Assembly (NCBI GenBank): GCA_947561715.1
Contig: OX387197.1
Coordinates: 24,082,266 to 24,146,265 of the forward strand
Direction: 5' to 3'
Source of the DNA: Ascidia mentula
Taxonomy: Eukaryota > Chordata > Ascidiacea > Phlebobranchia > Ascidiidae
Length of the DNA stretch: 64,000 bases
Made by a program: the position numbers and the translations under genes. This document shows, piece after piece, positions 23,734-63,700 of this stretch. Below the pieces are notes generated by a model. That model saw only the letters and a list, made by a program, of their open reading frames with translations. It was not told the origin of the DNA and searched no databases. Each line of letters starts with the position of its first letter. The stretch's first letter is position 1.

Positions 23734-25306
23734 TGGCAACTTACTTAATCTAGTTGCCCTTGTTTGTGCGATCGTTACAAAGTTAGTGCATGATATAAAA
23801 ATACACCTACTTCGCACAAGAAACAAAAAGCATACAACTTTCTATTCAATGTGGTACAATTTCGATAAAACCTTTATAAATATTGAAGTCAAAACGTTTT
23901 GTGAACTTGATTTCGTTTTGATTATTACCAGCACATGTTTGGAGTCAGTATTTTCAATGGATAGCAGTCAGTTTCATTATAACCAGTCGACAAACTTTTT
24001 AACCCATTTCATACTCAATACATTCCTCACACATTCAAGCGAGTTTAAGGTAAAAATCCTCATACAATCCTGGTGTCGTCCACGGTCAACACTACACAGG
24101 AAAAAGACCATCTGTGAAAATTATTGCAACAAATTCAGTTTTCACACGTAAAGTTGTTGATGTGAGAACGACACAAGCAAGAAACTGAAATCCTGGTTAT
24201 TTCCGACAAAATACAAATACTCCAAGCTACAAAGAAACGATATGTTTTCAGTAATTTGCAACGCTCTGCGTATTATTTGTGTGAGCCCAACGATGGGGCT
24301 TAGACACTATAATAATACAACAAAGAATCTTGCTGCATTTCATTACAGTATTTTGCGTATTTTTTTTCAGTAAACTTGGCAGGAAAGCAAACTTCAATCA
24401 CACGAAGAGGTGTAAATTCCACCAAAAAATAATAATAGTCTTTCCACGCTTGTAGCCAACTGCATGTTGAAACCTTCGCTAAAAAAGTTGTTGATCTTGA
24501 CCACAGACCGCAAAGGTTTGTGTTTAACTAGAGAATTTTGTTTAGAATACGAAGATATTCTGTAACAAACCATGTTGAAACCGGAATTTTCCAGTTTCAA
24601 GTCTACCAGACATATTGTTTTTGACTTTTTGGCATTTTGGTTTGCTTAAAAGGTGAATTTTGTGTGCACTCATCACGGATCGTGACCCGCTTAAGAATCT
24701 CCATTAGTAACTGCTTCAACATGAAGTGCATAAACGTGTATTGAACAGAAATGTAGAAAATACAGAGTTACGTCATCAATACAAGTTTTATATACGGTTT
24801 GAAAAACGATGCGAACAAGTTTAGAAGTTAGCACCCTTTTTCGACGGTTTTAATTATGGCAGTTCGCGACCTTTTATCCCGTGCAAGCAGCATATTGAAC
24901 ACATAAAAACGTTCGGAATTGTTTGCTTCGCAAGTTCAGTTAATGACATTGAACTTTATTCCAGTTCGTCGGAAACCTTTGAACATCCGTGGTAATTTAT
25001 AACTTTAATTATTATTGTCTGGAGTCGGTTTAAACCTTTAAACCATCCAACAACCCGTGCAATGGACTCTACGTCACCTAAGTCAAAGTGTTACAACGGC
25101 ATTTGGATGCTCACGCATGCTTAATTTACACAAAAAGCTTGCCAGAAGATTAGGCACAAGGACAATAAAAAAAAATGTGCATTTCTTCTTTTTTAATAAA
25201 CGTGCTTGCCATTTGTATGGAAAGATATGTTTCCGTGTTAAAATGGTTTTATCCATAAAACAAACATAGTGAGCTGCAGACAGCTGACAAGATCGATGTA
25301 AGCCAT

Positions 25307-25355
25307 AGCTGCACTGATGATACCTATTAGGTAGAAACAGTGGTCATGTCTGCAG
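25307..25355 (+). ncRNA. Type I hammerhead ribozyme-like motif, best copy
   Basis: Read 5'->3': stem I strand CTGCA (25309-25313), CTGATGA (25314-25320), stem II TACC/GGTA (25321-25324 with 25330-25333) around loop TATTA, GAAA (25334-25337), short stem III where A25337, C25338 and A25339 pair with T25349, G25348 and T25347, the triplet GTC (25348-25350), then TGCAG (25351-25355) pairing back with CTGCA. This is the hammerhead core in the type I order. The very short stem III is also known in metazoan retroelement hammerheads. Related decayed copies lie at 17351, 36089, 45093 and 53509. Activity is untested. Confidence 0.55.
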
Positions 25356-25394
25356 ATCATTATAAAAGAAACATTGTTGGCTCTATTGCTTATA

Positions 25395-25736
25395 TAAGAC
25401 AAATTTTGAATAAAAAAGCCAAAGCTAAGGTGCTGTTAACCATTTTGAGTAAACGTTTCGAACCTATACTTGGTTCATCATCAGTACTACTGCAGCAGGT
25501 TGCAGAAAAGCGTCGAGTTAATAGAGGACTGAAAGGCAGAAGGGAAACAGCAGCAACAACAACGAGCAACAAGCCGGAGGCGTGTAGCGTGACAGCAACG
25601 TCGATAGCACAGAGTGACGTCATCATTTGCAAAGAGTCAAGCTGCAGTGCAGACCTAGGTGTTGAAAAGGTATAGAGGTTTAGAGCTGTCATCAATGTTC
25701 AGTGTTGGTTTATGGTGCTGGATGTAAGACAAATTT
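25395..25736 (-). mobile_element. Right-arm-only insertion with 12 bp target duplication
   Basis: The 12-mer 'taagacaaattt' stands at 25395-25406 and again at 25725-25736, bracketing 318 bp. The left arm has it once (about 17300-17311, reverse complement), so this is a filled site and its empty site. The insert begins with the 'aagccaaagctaa' family block also seen near 54480, 60240 and 63110. On the minus strand it has CTGATGA, one base, a 5 bp GAACC/GGTTC hairpin and GAAAC. A long target duplication suits a retroposon rather than a cut-and-paste transposon. Confidence 0.7.
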
Positions 25737-26152
25737 ATTTCGCTGAAAAGCAGCTCCACTGTCTGTAAAAAAGCAACGTATGCAAAAGATGGAAATCGGT
25801 TTCATTATAGGGTCAGAATGAGTGGGTTTCCGAAATCGTTCATTCGGAATGCATGCTTGTTTCCATTATAATTGTACGGCTGGATAATGTGGCTTCGGCA
25901 GTTTGTTGATCACAATACGAGTGCGTGTTTTGTTGGCGTTATATAAATAGTTTATACCTATAGAGTATGCCTTCTTATGGTAGCACCACAAAAATTTTAT
26001 GGTCACATTTTATTCGAATATTCAACAGTAATTCTTGAGCTCCATTGTATTTAGTCATGGTGTAACTAACGCAAATTTTGCAAGCCAAGTTTGCAGCCGT
26101 TTGCAATCCAAGCACTGCTATGAGATTTTTCTTGGCACTTTAACAGTGTATT

Positions 26153-39900
<13,748 letters not shown>

Positions 39901-40606
39901 ATTGTACGTCTGATTTTCTCGTGTTATAATGTCACTATCTAAAAACAATCTGCCAGCACGCCACAACCAATTAAAACATGCAGACCTGCAGACTAACTTC
40001 GGTCAGTGCAAATTAAGGATTTTGTGGAGTTTACGCACCGACGAGCAACGCAAAAACATACCCAGACAATGGTTCAGCTTCGTCACATTTGCATTGCATG
40101 CCTGGCTGCAACAAAAAATTTAAACAGCGTGTGATGAATTCTACTTTCGAAAATTAACCTATCATGTTCAGGAGCTGTAGTTTCTCATTTGTATTTTGAA
40201 AGTAAAAAAAATGCCATTGTTTAAACATAAAGCTGGGACAAATCACGATAGATCAACTCCAAACGCATGGTTCAATGATCACAAAGCTTCCAAATCATTG
40301 AACGTTGTTTAAAGTAAATTACGTATATTGCAAATTGTAATGGTCAAAGAAAACGATTGAAGTTCGATACACGCTCCGGCTTAAAACATGTTGTTTTTGG
40401 CGAACATTATTTCATCAAACAGCAGTGTTTGACCAAATCGAGCTCTGCGCTTTTCCAGGTGAAGTACACGTGTCTACTGGGCCCTGTATTTTTTTGTAAA
40501 CGGATTTCCTACAACCGGCACTTGTGTAACAAGTTCTAAACGAGGTGACGGCAATTTTAGTTCACTACAATTATTTTACTATCTAATACCTATCTGCAAA
40601 ACGTTT
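39901..40606. other. Upstream region of ABCC4-like B
   Basis: Mirror of about 3966-4667. It must contain the 5' UTR and promoter of copy B. No TATA box or known operator-like motif stood out. Confidence 0.5.
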
Positions 40607-41239
40607 TTAACCTGCATGGGAAACGGAAAAAGGTTGACGTAGCAAAAGGAATCGCCGAATCGCAAGTCGTTCCACGCGCACAGTACGTGTTATAGGGGGT
40701 TGTCCCTGTTGGGGATTCTGGTAGGTTCGCCTCATCAACGTGACGCGATCTGTGTGGTTTCCGAAATCAGCAAAGATTCCCATCTCTGCCGACCAGTGCA
40801 GCTTTCTGAGGAGTTCGTTGTCTGATAGGAGACGATGAGTCTCTGCGTATTGCTCAGCTTCCGATGGGTTTTCTGAAAATATCAGGGTATTGGCTGGTGC
40901 GCTTGTTGTGTGCATATACAAGACGAACCAGCGTCAAAAGAGAATAATGCACGTACATTTTGTATAATGCCAGGTACACTTTATGTGCAAGTAAATATAG
41001 TTACCTATAAAATACCGCATGATCAGATAAGACGAAACGAAACAACATGCTTAAGAAACGACGATTAAGATATGTTAGTGTCCACAATGCATGGCTGAAA
41101 TTAATGCTAGCGAATTAACAAACAACGAAAAGCAGCAACTCCTAAAACAAGAGACAGTTGCTGACACTTTATACTGTTCTATGGACTAAGTCTATTGCCA
41201 TTATCATCCTTTCTCACCAGAGTAAACAACCTGGGCGAT
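40607..41239 (-). pseudogene. MOGS: MOGS fragment (exon 4 plus last ~22 bp of exon 3)
   Basis: The minus strand matches MOGS exon 4 (40607-40872, with 'tttcag' acceptor), the intron before it and the tail of exon 3 (41218-41239). Relative to 2485-2756 it lacks 11 bp after the codons for VRVER, which shifts the frame, so [11 protein letters not shown] is lost. The sequence after exon 4 jumps directly to the mirror of about 3966, so the last exon is missing. It lies between the divergent ABCC4-like B and C genes. Non-functional as glucosidase I. Confidence 0.9.
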
Positions 41240-42376
41240 CAGGGTCAGCTGAGCTAGAGTCCACGCATTTAAGGGCAGTAGGTGCCACACAAAAGTAATA
41301 ATAACGCGGATAATCACAGATAGCATTCTGCAAATCATGAGCACAGAGCGATGCGTCCAACGTTACAATGTGTAATTTACTGAAGCGCGACCACCGCATT
41401 TTTCTTATCCCTTCGCCCTCTTATTCTCACCACATCGAATCGGTGTCAATTACTTTGTTTTCCTTCGGGGTGAAAATGAAAAACATGTTCTTTTTTGCAG
41501 CTAATCGCCAACTTTTCGGTTTAGTTTTATTATTTATTCTGCAAACAAAAAATAGATACACTCAAATCCATGTATTGGTATTTATGGCTTTAGCGAGTGA
41601 TGCTTGCAATGGAAAAGGAAGTCCTATGTATGTGGTTGCCAACACCATAAAACACAGTTCTCCACGAGCACCACGGTAGTCAGGTACGGAATAAGTTAAT
41701 GAGAAAGATGTCTTTCTACGAGTAGAAATATTCTGACTGTATTATTTACAAAAGTATATTTTATCAGATGAGGTCGTACATTCCCTAATAAATGACGCAT
41801 AACCATTATAAATCAAATCATTTGTCAATTCAAAACAGTAACAGCAACATTATTTTTGTCAATTCATTTGCATTTCACGTAAAAGATACCATGCTGATGA
41901 ACAACACAACAAACAGAACGGCGTGGGCCTCGATTAACAATAGAGGTTATCAAGTCTTTGGCGCTCATTATAACCAAACATTTCGAACGCTGATTTTTTA
42001 ATTACCAGTTGAGGCCACAAACACGAGAAAGGAGGGCTAGACTCCGATAAATTCAATTGCCAAGATAAAAAGGCGATTTCCGCTCAAAGAGGTTTTCATC
42101 ACACGATAGCAGGAGTAGAAGAAGGGATGCTCACAACATTTTGTTTTTTCGCCGCAAGGCAAATTCACAAACTTTTTGGTGTTTAGCTGTTTCGGGTCTG
42201 TTCGAATGCAATCAGACCATAGGTATCTACGGTCCTCGTCAAGCAGTGATGGTATGTAATTACAACATTGTAATAGGTTGGTATTGTAATTACAGCAGAT
42301 TATATTGCCGTAAGCGGGAAGAAAGTTAGTCATTCGATATATTTTCTTGGTTGTCCCAGACAGGAAAAAAAACAAG
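41240..42376. other. Outer flank of the palindrome and ABCC4-like C upstream region
   Basis: Unique sequence with no similarity to the MOGS side. No gene recognised; frames here (for example 42037-42441 minus) overlap the start of copy C and look like chance frames. Should hold the promoter of copy C. Confidence 0.5.
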
Positions 42377-57162
<14,786 letters not shown>

Positions 57163-57862
57163 AAGTGTGGAAGAGTAATTCGATTTGCTAAAGCAAAATG
57201 GCAAACTTGTTTGTTGTACAAGAAACCACATTTTGCAAAAAAAACGTATTGGTGCCTGATCATGAATTGTAAAATAAAATACCTTTATACGTTGTTCCTA
57301 ACGTCACAATCCAGTAGTGCAGAGATTTAGAAATCAAATCGCTTGTGTCCAGCTTCAAGCAAATTGTTTAAAAAAATACACATACGTTGTTGTATAAGGT
57401 TCATACATCGCATGACGAGCACATAGAACTTGTGAGATTTAGTTTTTCTAATGGTGTATTTAAAGAAGAAACTCTTAAATTTAAGGTCACGGATTGCAGT
57501 ATTTGGCTTGAATTCCCATTTTCTTTGTTTAAAACATTTCTCACCAAGTAAGTTTTCAAAACAAAAACAACAGCATAGGGGCAGCGTGAGATGACATACC
57601 GACAACCGAACGTTGGTGTTCCTGCACGTTTTTTAAAGCTGATATCAGACTTTTCCAATGTGTAATTGTAAACTCTGTGCCCGGAGACAAACTTCCGTTT
57701 GTGACGAATAGAAAATTTCAAGAAATCGCACGTCTTTCGGTCAACAAAATGATGAACGTCATCGTGACAGGAAGGGAGGCGTTCCTGGTAGTTTAAAGCT
57801 GACAGCATTTGCTCAACTTTTATTCAGTTGATTGGTGATCACGGCGCACTGTTGACAACAAG
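57163..57862. other. ABCC4-like C 3' flank and TIMP-like upstream region
   Basis: Tandem-oriented intergenic stretch. AATAAA at 57273-57278, about 110 bp past the stop, is a good polyadenylation signal for copy C. No gene recognised in the rest, which includes the TIMP-like promoter. Confidence 0.6.
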
Positions 57863-59833
57863 ATGTTTTTTTGCCTGGCGTTGATCGCCTCTCTGTGCGT
57901 GTTGATTCAGGCGTGGCCGTTGTTCCAATGCAGAAATGTACACGAGCAAACCATGTTCTGTGAGCATCCAGGTATGTATATTTCTTACATTCAAATTTTA
58001 AACACTTTGCTGTTGGTTTGTGAAACTGTGCCCTTTGGAGAAAAACAACAAAGGAAAAAATCATAAAAAAAAAAAAATTTTCATCAAAAGGGATAATAGC
58101 AAATCCAATTCTCTCCGAATGCCAATGATCGTTTAAGAAATAGTTTACAATATAATAGTTTAGATTGATTACATTGCAAATAAAGCAAGCCATGTTTTAC
58201 GTTGTGCACAAAGAACAAGCATCCAATGCTAATTCAACTGATGAGCCTGATTAACTTTATGCGCAGATGTTCCGGCGGCCGAGTTTCGTGTATTGGAAGG
58301 CACAAAGGGTTACTGGTCATGGGACAGATTCATGAACGAGTCAGCTTATATGGCCTGGATGTCAGGCCCCAACTCCTACTTCTACATCAATCCCTACAAG
58401 GGTTCACGCTATCGCATTGAAATCATTAAGGTGAATAATCTTTGCTGCTTATTCGTATGAAGGGAAACGTTGTACGGCTCACGAACAATTATCACATACA
58501 CAGACAGACATACCGATATCACACGGTGCCAAAGGCTGATTTATTTTTATTTCTACTGCAAACATCAAAGACAGTTTTTATGGTCGGATCCAGAAGAGGC
58601 CAAATGAGTCGACCACCCCCCCTCCCTCTAGAATGTGTGAAAACCCTGAAATAAACGTTGCAGATAAAAACACGCAGCAGAGTTGTAGAAAAGAAGGGTG
58701 GTCTTAAATTTTTAATTCATTCACAGTGTGCTTTGTCTGCCGCTTGCACGATATCTACTTGTCGCCTTTATATTGCGTCACAATGAGTTTTGGATAGCCT
58801 CGGGTAGATTTATAGTTAGGCCCATATCGCGCTACCAACCTTAATATTTTGTTTCATGCAGATCTATAAAGGGGCGAAGTTCTTCAACGCCAACAACAGC
58901 GACTACATTCAAACTGAAAACCAAACCAGATTCGAAGGAATTGAGTTGACTGCGAACAAGACTTACTTGGTCATGGGAGGTTTGTATTACTTTATCCGGT
59001 ATGTTTTTTCCTGTCAGTATCCTTCAACGTTTATATTACGGCGTAACAATATCCAAGTACATTGTTTTTTACTTCCAACCCCTAGTACATGCAAGAAAAC
59101 GTGGAAAAAAACTTAGATCAGCATGCGTGTTGTACGATGTAAAGCACTTCTGTTTGTCAGTGAAAGCTGCGTGCTTTAATGCCATCACGTCTTCTGCAGG
59201 GTCGTTTGTCAATAAAGGCTCGGAAAACCTTTGGTTCTACACGTCGTGCGACAAGGTGATTCCCCTCAGTGACTTGAGCGGAAATGACGCGGCCTGGGTG
59301 AGGAAGAACTACGAGACAAACTACGCACTCGGGTGCAACTATTGCTCCGTGAGCGACTGCAGGTGGTCAGCAATATGCAAAGAGGTTCGTCAAAATCTTA
59401 TAGGACTACAGAAGAACTCGGAATTTTGCCTAATTCGGACAAATCGAATCCACAATAACTGAGTTGTACTGTAGTACAATATTTCAATGTTCATAGTCTA
59501 TGACGTTTTTTAGAAAATTGGTTATTTGTTTAAAACACTCACATACTGACTTAATAAGTCATATATTAAGTTAATAGCATTACAAAATCTTGGTGTTTCC
59601 TTTACGTTTTTTTCTTATCCCAGACAACTATAGCCACGCCACCAAGATGTTTTCATTATTTAAAAACACTAAAAAACTTAACTTTAGCCTTTTTAATGCA
59701 GCAAGGTTTCTGGGATTCAGACAATATGCTCTGCCGCGTAGGGGAGCGCGAGAGCCGATACTGGACATCGGATTCTGTTTGTTTGCCGAACAGAAAAAGA
59801 AATCAGTGTCGTTGGTACAGATTTAAATGGTAG
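57863..59833 (+). CDS. TIMP-like secreted protein lacking the first cysteine pair
   Basis: Five exons: 57863-57971, 58267-58430, 58862-58979, 59200-59384 and 59702-59833; phases close, 235 aa, TAG stop, AATAAA at 59890-59895. Residues 1-17 are a signal peptide (MFFCLALIASLCVLIQA). An N-terminal NTR-type domain follows (HEQTMFC, YRIEIIKIYKGAKFF, ANKTYLVMGG, WFYTSCDKV). The C-terminal Cys-rich part is GC-YC-DC-IC-LC-VC-QC, ending CRWYR as in vertebrate TIMPs (CAWYRG); all seven Cys align. Two TIMP cysteines are missing: the zinc-chelating Cys1 (here Phe21, before Cys23, the Cys3 equivalent) and its partner near residue 70 (region TRFEGIEL). By family it would inhibit metalloproteinases in the extracellular matrix; without Cys1 classical inhibition is doubtful. 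A more general NTR-domain role is possible. Confidence 0.85.
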
Positions 59834-60786
59834 GACAGTGCAACAAACTATGGTGTTTAAAAGGTCGAACTGCATGATGACGTAGTCGGAATAAAACAAC
59901 TTCATGCTGGCAACGGATTGTTGAATTTTGTGTTTAAATAAACAATGTGTTTCTTCAGCATGAAAAGTTTCAAACGAAGTCTTGTTGAAACCGAAACCCA
60001 CTAAACTTTCGCGTTGAAGATGGTGACATAGATTTCGTGTGTATTTATTCGACAAAACGTTTTGTGGTTTACCACGGAGCGTCTAGCATTGGTTTACCGT
60101 GTTTCCTAGGAAATGAGCCAAAGTTATGAATATTGTTAAATGTTACTAACACTGGCGATACTTAGTTAGTTCACAGCACTGATGAAGAGCACAGTATTGT
60201 TCGAAACGTCTGCTCAACAATGTTCAGCATATTAGCTTTGGCTTTTCTATTCAAAGTAATTGACTGCAAGGTTTCGCACTTAAGTTAACATGTATCTCTA
60301 AAATGCTGTTCTATGACCTTATGCACGAGAAAAATGTTTCTTCATGTTATCCTACTATTAGCTAAAATGATTGCACAATTTTTTGATTTCTTCAAAATGA
60401 TGTAAGTTTTCTTGCTCAGCACTAAGTAGTTTTGTGTGTGGGCTATTTTAGAGAAACACAATCACCGTACTAAAGTTATCGTCCTGTCAATTGAAAAACA
60501 TTTGAGTTGCTCGTCAATCAGAGAAAATGACACATAGTACATTTATTTGATTTTGAGTGCATTATTCAGAGATCAAGTTATGCTTAATCGGCGACACACA
60601 AAATTAGTACGCTATATCATACAGTGAATCAAATGATTATCTTTTTGAAAAACATTAATTTTGATTTGATGAAAATCGTATGACAAAAGGACGGGATACA
60701 TTTGACAACTTACAAGAATGTTTTGGTTAGTGAGGTCATAATCACATTTATAATTAGGGGCCACAGGCTCAAGGGCAGCGGTTTCT
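59834..60786. other. Intergenic region between convergent TIMP-like and monooxygenase-like genes
   Basis: Contains the TIMP-like polyadenylation signal, the dispersed repeat at 60172-60256 and, next to 60787, the 3' UTR of the minus-strand gene. Nothing else recognised. Confidence 0.55.
60172..60256 (+). repeat. Dispersed repeat with CTGATGA-hairpin-GAAAC core
   Basis: CTGATGA at 60180-60186, one extra A, a GAGCA/TGTTC hairpin (60188-60192 with 60199-60203), GAAAC, a second hairpin, then 'tattagctttggcttttc'. Same family as 54480-54588 (half element). Confidence 0.55.
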
Positions 60787-63700
60787 TCAAGGGCAACCAC
60801 TTGGAGGAGGCACGTACGGCTCGTCGATGGTGAGCGGAGTTATGACTCCAGTAACCTGCGATAAAAATGCTTTCACTCAGTTGTAAAGAACACAAACAAA
60901 ACATTAGGATTGGTCATAGACGCATTTTTAAACTGCAGTTATGCTTCTGTTGATATCTTCCAACGTTTTATGAGGCAAGCTTGTTTAGCGTCAATTTTAC
61001 AGTAAGAAGTAATAACAACAGTAATATCCACTTTTACTTTACGATATCTGACAACTGGGATGGATATATGGTCACACTGGCCGTAACAAGAATGGCACAG
61101 GATGTACATAGCACAGTTGAAATATCTAGTTGAAGCCGTGGCTCACCTAAAATGCTTGGTTTAGTGTATTTAGCAGAAACAACACTGCAAACCGCTTTCC
61201 GCTAACATTTTTTACCACACCGAGACTCGAAGGTTGTCGTGGGCAAGAATATTGATCAGGTTTTCCACTTGTAATATGGGTCGAATACAATTTACAAATG
61301 CATTGTTAAGAGCTCAAACTGACCCCCTGTGGTCGGCCTGTTACAGTTGCACATCTTTGATAATGCATCATGGTATTGGCAGCATCAATAAACTTTGTAG
61401 CTGACTCCGAGTTCCAATTTATCTGAAAGGTAGGATAAGTTTGTAAGACAATTATTTTTATTTTTTTAATTGATAATAATCCCTGGTGTCTTGGATCGCG
61501 GGAAAGTTGGTGTAACTTATCAAGAAACTTGTCAATTTACGTCCCCGAAGATTTTTAGCAAGTGACATTCGCAAAAAATGACAGCATATAGTCACTGAGA
61601 CCGACCTGTAAGGTCTCATCAGTGCTACTGATGACTGTGGCATTGCGCTAGCTTTTACAAATAGTCATGTTTTTCTGATAATACTCCTGGCGCCTTTTGA
61701 ACCCACAACCTAGGGCATACCTGGTGATTGGTCTGTCAACTATACAATGAAGCTCACCGGTTAGAATGTGTCTATTATTGTCAAGATTAGCTTTAAATGA
61801 TTTTATAGATCAATGGCATTTTTAATCACATTGCAGCAACGCAATCGGATTTTAAGACGCTGTTCAGCGACATTTTGACAGTAAATAAGTCTTCTGAAGT
61901 TTGATTGTGAGAAAGTTCTGCTTTTAAACAACGTGGAAAGGCGAAATCAAAGATTGCTGTCAACTGCTGTCTCTAACCGTTTCCAGCTAAAACATGCAGT
62001 CAGTTTTTTCGAAGATTACAATATTATAAGTTTTGCGACTTACGGCATTGATAACTTCGTAGGCAGTTTTGCCTGCGTGTTCCGGGGGAGCCAAGACAAG
62101 AATGTCGTGAAGATTAACAAGCTTTTCGTTGCTCGTCTTCCTGTTATAATCAGACAACATTTTATATTGTGATAAGTACATGTATGGTATGGTTACAACG
62201 TTACGCTTGAGGACAAACACGTATGCTTAAGGTGGTAGACAAAATAAAAGACATTTGCGCACAAAATGTTCACAAAAAATAAAAATGGTCGCAAAAGGAA
62301 TAAAAGTATCGTTAATGTTTACAAGATCCCAATACGTAATGGCGCGATTGTCATCACTTTGATCTAAGATAAACATTTTCAAACTTACTCGAATTCAGTG
62401 ATCCCAAAGTAGTGCATGAGGCTGTTCAGATAAGGGGCCGACTGACAGTAGGACAAGGATAGTTTGGGATAATAGATCAAGTAGGCGAAGCACATTTCGT
62501 CAGTGGTAGCTTGGCCACCCTATACATAAATATTAAGATGTCGGGTGTCAGAATTTTAATCGGTGCCAAGTCAAAACGTTGACGATAGCTAAATATTGGG
62601 AGACAGTTCCAGTGCCAGGGAAATTCAATTCTATAACTAAACCATGGAATAGAAAGCAGCGAGTTAGCTCGGGACGAAGCTGTGATAACCTCCATGGGCG
62701 GTACAGCTTTTATAACATGTCGTATTTGTAAGCAATTAGCGTTGTTTAATTTTCACAAATCAAAAAACTCATTATAGTGTTGCCATGCGGGGGTTACAGG
62801 GATATTTTTGTGAGCTGGGAATGCACAGATTGCCAAAAATCTGCATAAAAAAAAAGGTTACATACCATAGTAATATCTGTCCTTTCCGTCGATTGGTAAT
62901 TGCAAACGATTTGCATAGAGTCACCTTTCTGTACAACCCGTTCCTCTTTCAAGGTTCTCGTCTCCTGGAAGTTGAAATCGTAATTCGATTCCGTAGAGAT
63001 AGGTGGAAGCTCAGTGCCGTTTCTGGTGAAAGTATTTTCTTGTTAGTTCGTAGCACCGATGATGAGCACAGTCGTGTTCGAAATGTATGCTTTACATAAG
63101 TCAGCATATTAGCTTTATTTTTGTAGACTTGACAATTTGACATGCGGACGTCCAATAATTGTTTCATAAAACTAGCGGCTTATGTTGCATTTCATATCGT
63201 GTTTGCACTTTCATCCACTCAATTTAGTTCAAAAAACGTAAATGACAAGCAAATACCAAGTAAACAACACCCTAATTTATTCTTTTATTTTTTGCATTGT
63301 TGTGTATTTCGGAGAACATCTGTGGAAAATGAAACAAAGAACTACGTTTTAAATTCTTCGTAAATGAGTAACAAAAGGGTCTTAATGAATGTTTGCAAAC
63401 ACCCACGTCTTCATGTAAGATATTATACCGATTGTAAGCCGCGGCTTATAAAGTTTTTTAACCTACCGTTTGTGCGGCTTACAATCGAGGACGGTTTATA
63501 TTCGAGGGCGGCTTACATTGTTTAATGTCATGCGATATTTTGTCTGCGACTCTGTGTTTTAATGAAATTTACCATTAACTCGTCCCATCGTACCAATATG
63601 TTTTATCGCCCAAGGTTGTCAGCGTACCTGACAATTTTAAACGACAGATTTGTTGACAATTATTGTTGTAGGGCACCTAAGTTTGCCTTTAACATTTACG

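Larger units (their letters stand above)
23734..26152. other. Intergenic region between sulfotransferase right copy and ABCC4-like B
   Basis: Mirror of 16943-19836. No gene recognised apart from the repeats listed at 25307-25355 and 25395-25736. Frames of 60-148 codons here lack family features. Confidence 0.5.

Noticed and set aside
25340-25675. 111-codon plus-strand frame with poly-Thr stretch as a possible small gene
   Set aside because: It spans the border of the right-arm insertion and is absent from the left arm; composition reflects the repeat, with no domain.
61933-62172. 79-codon plus-strand frame opposite the monooxygenase-like gene
   Set aside because: It is antisense to exon 62044-62140, which fits the copper monooxygenase frame and phase on the minus strand.
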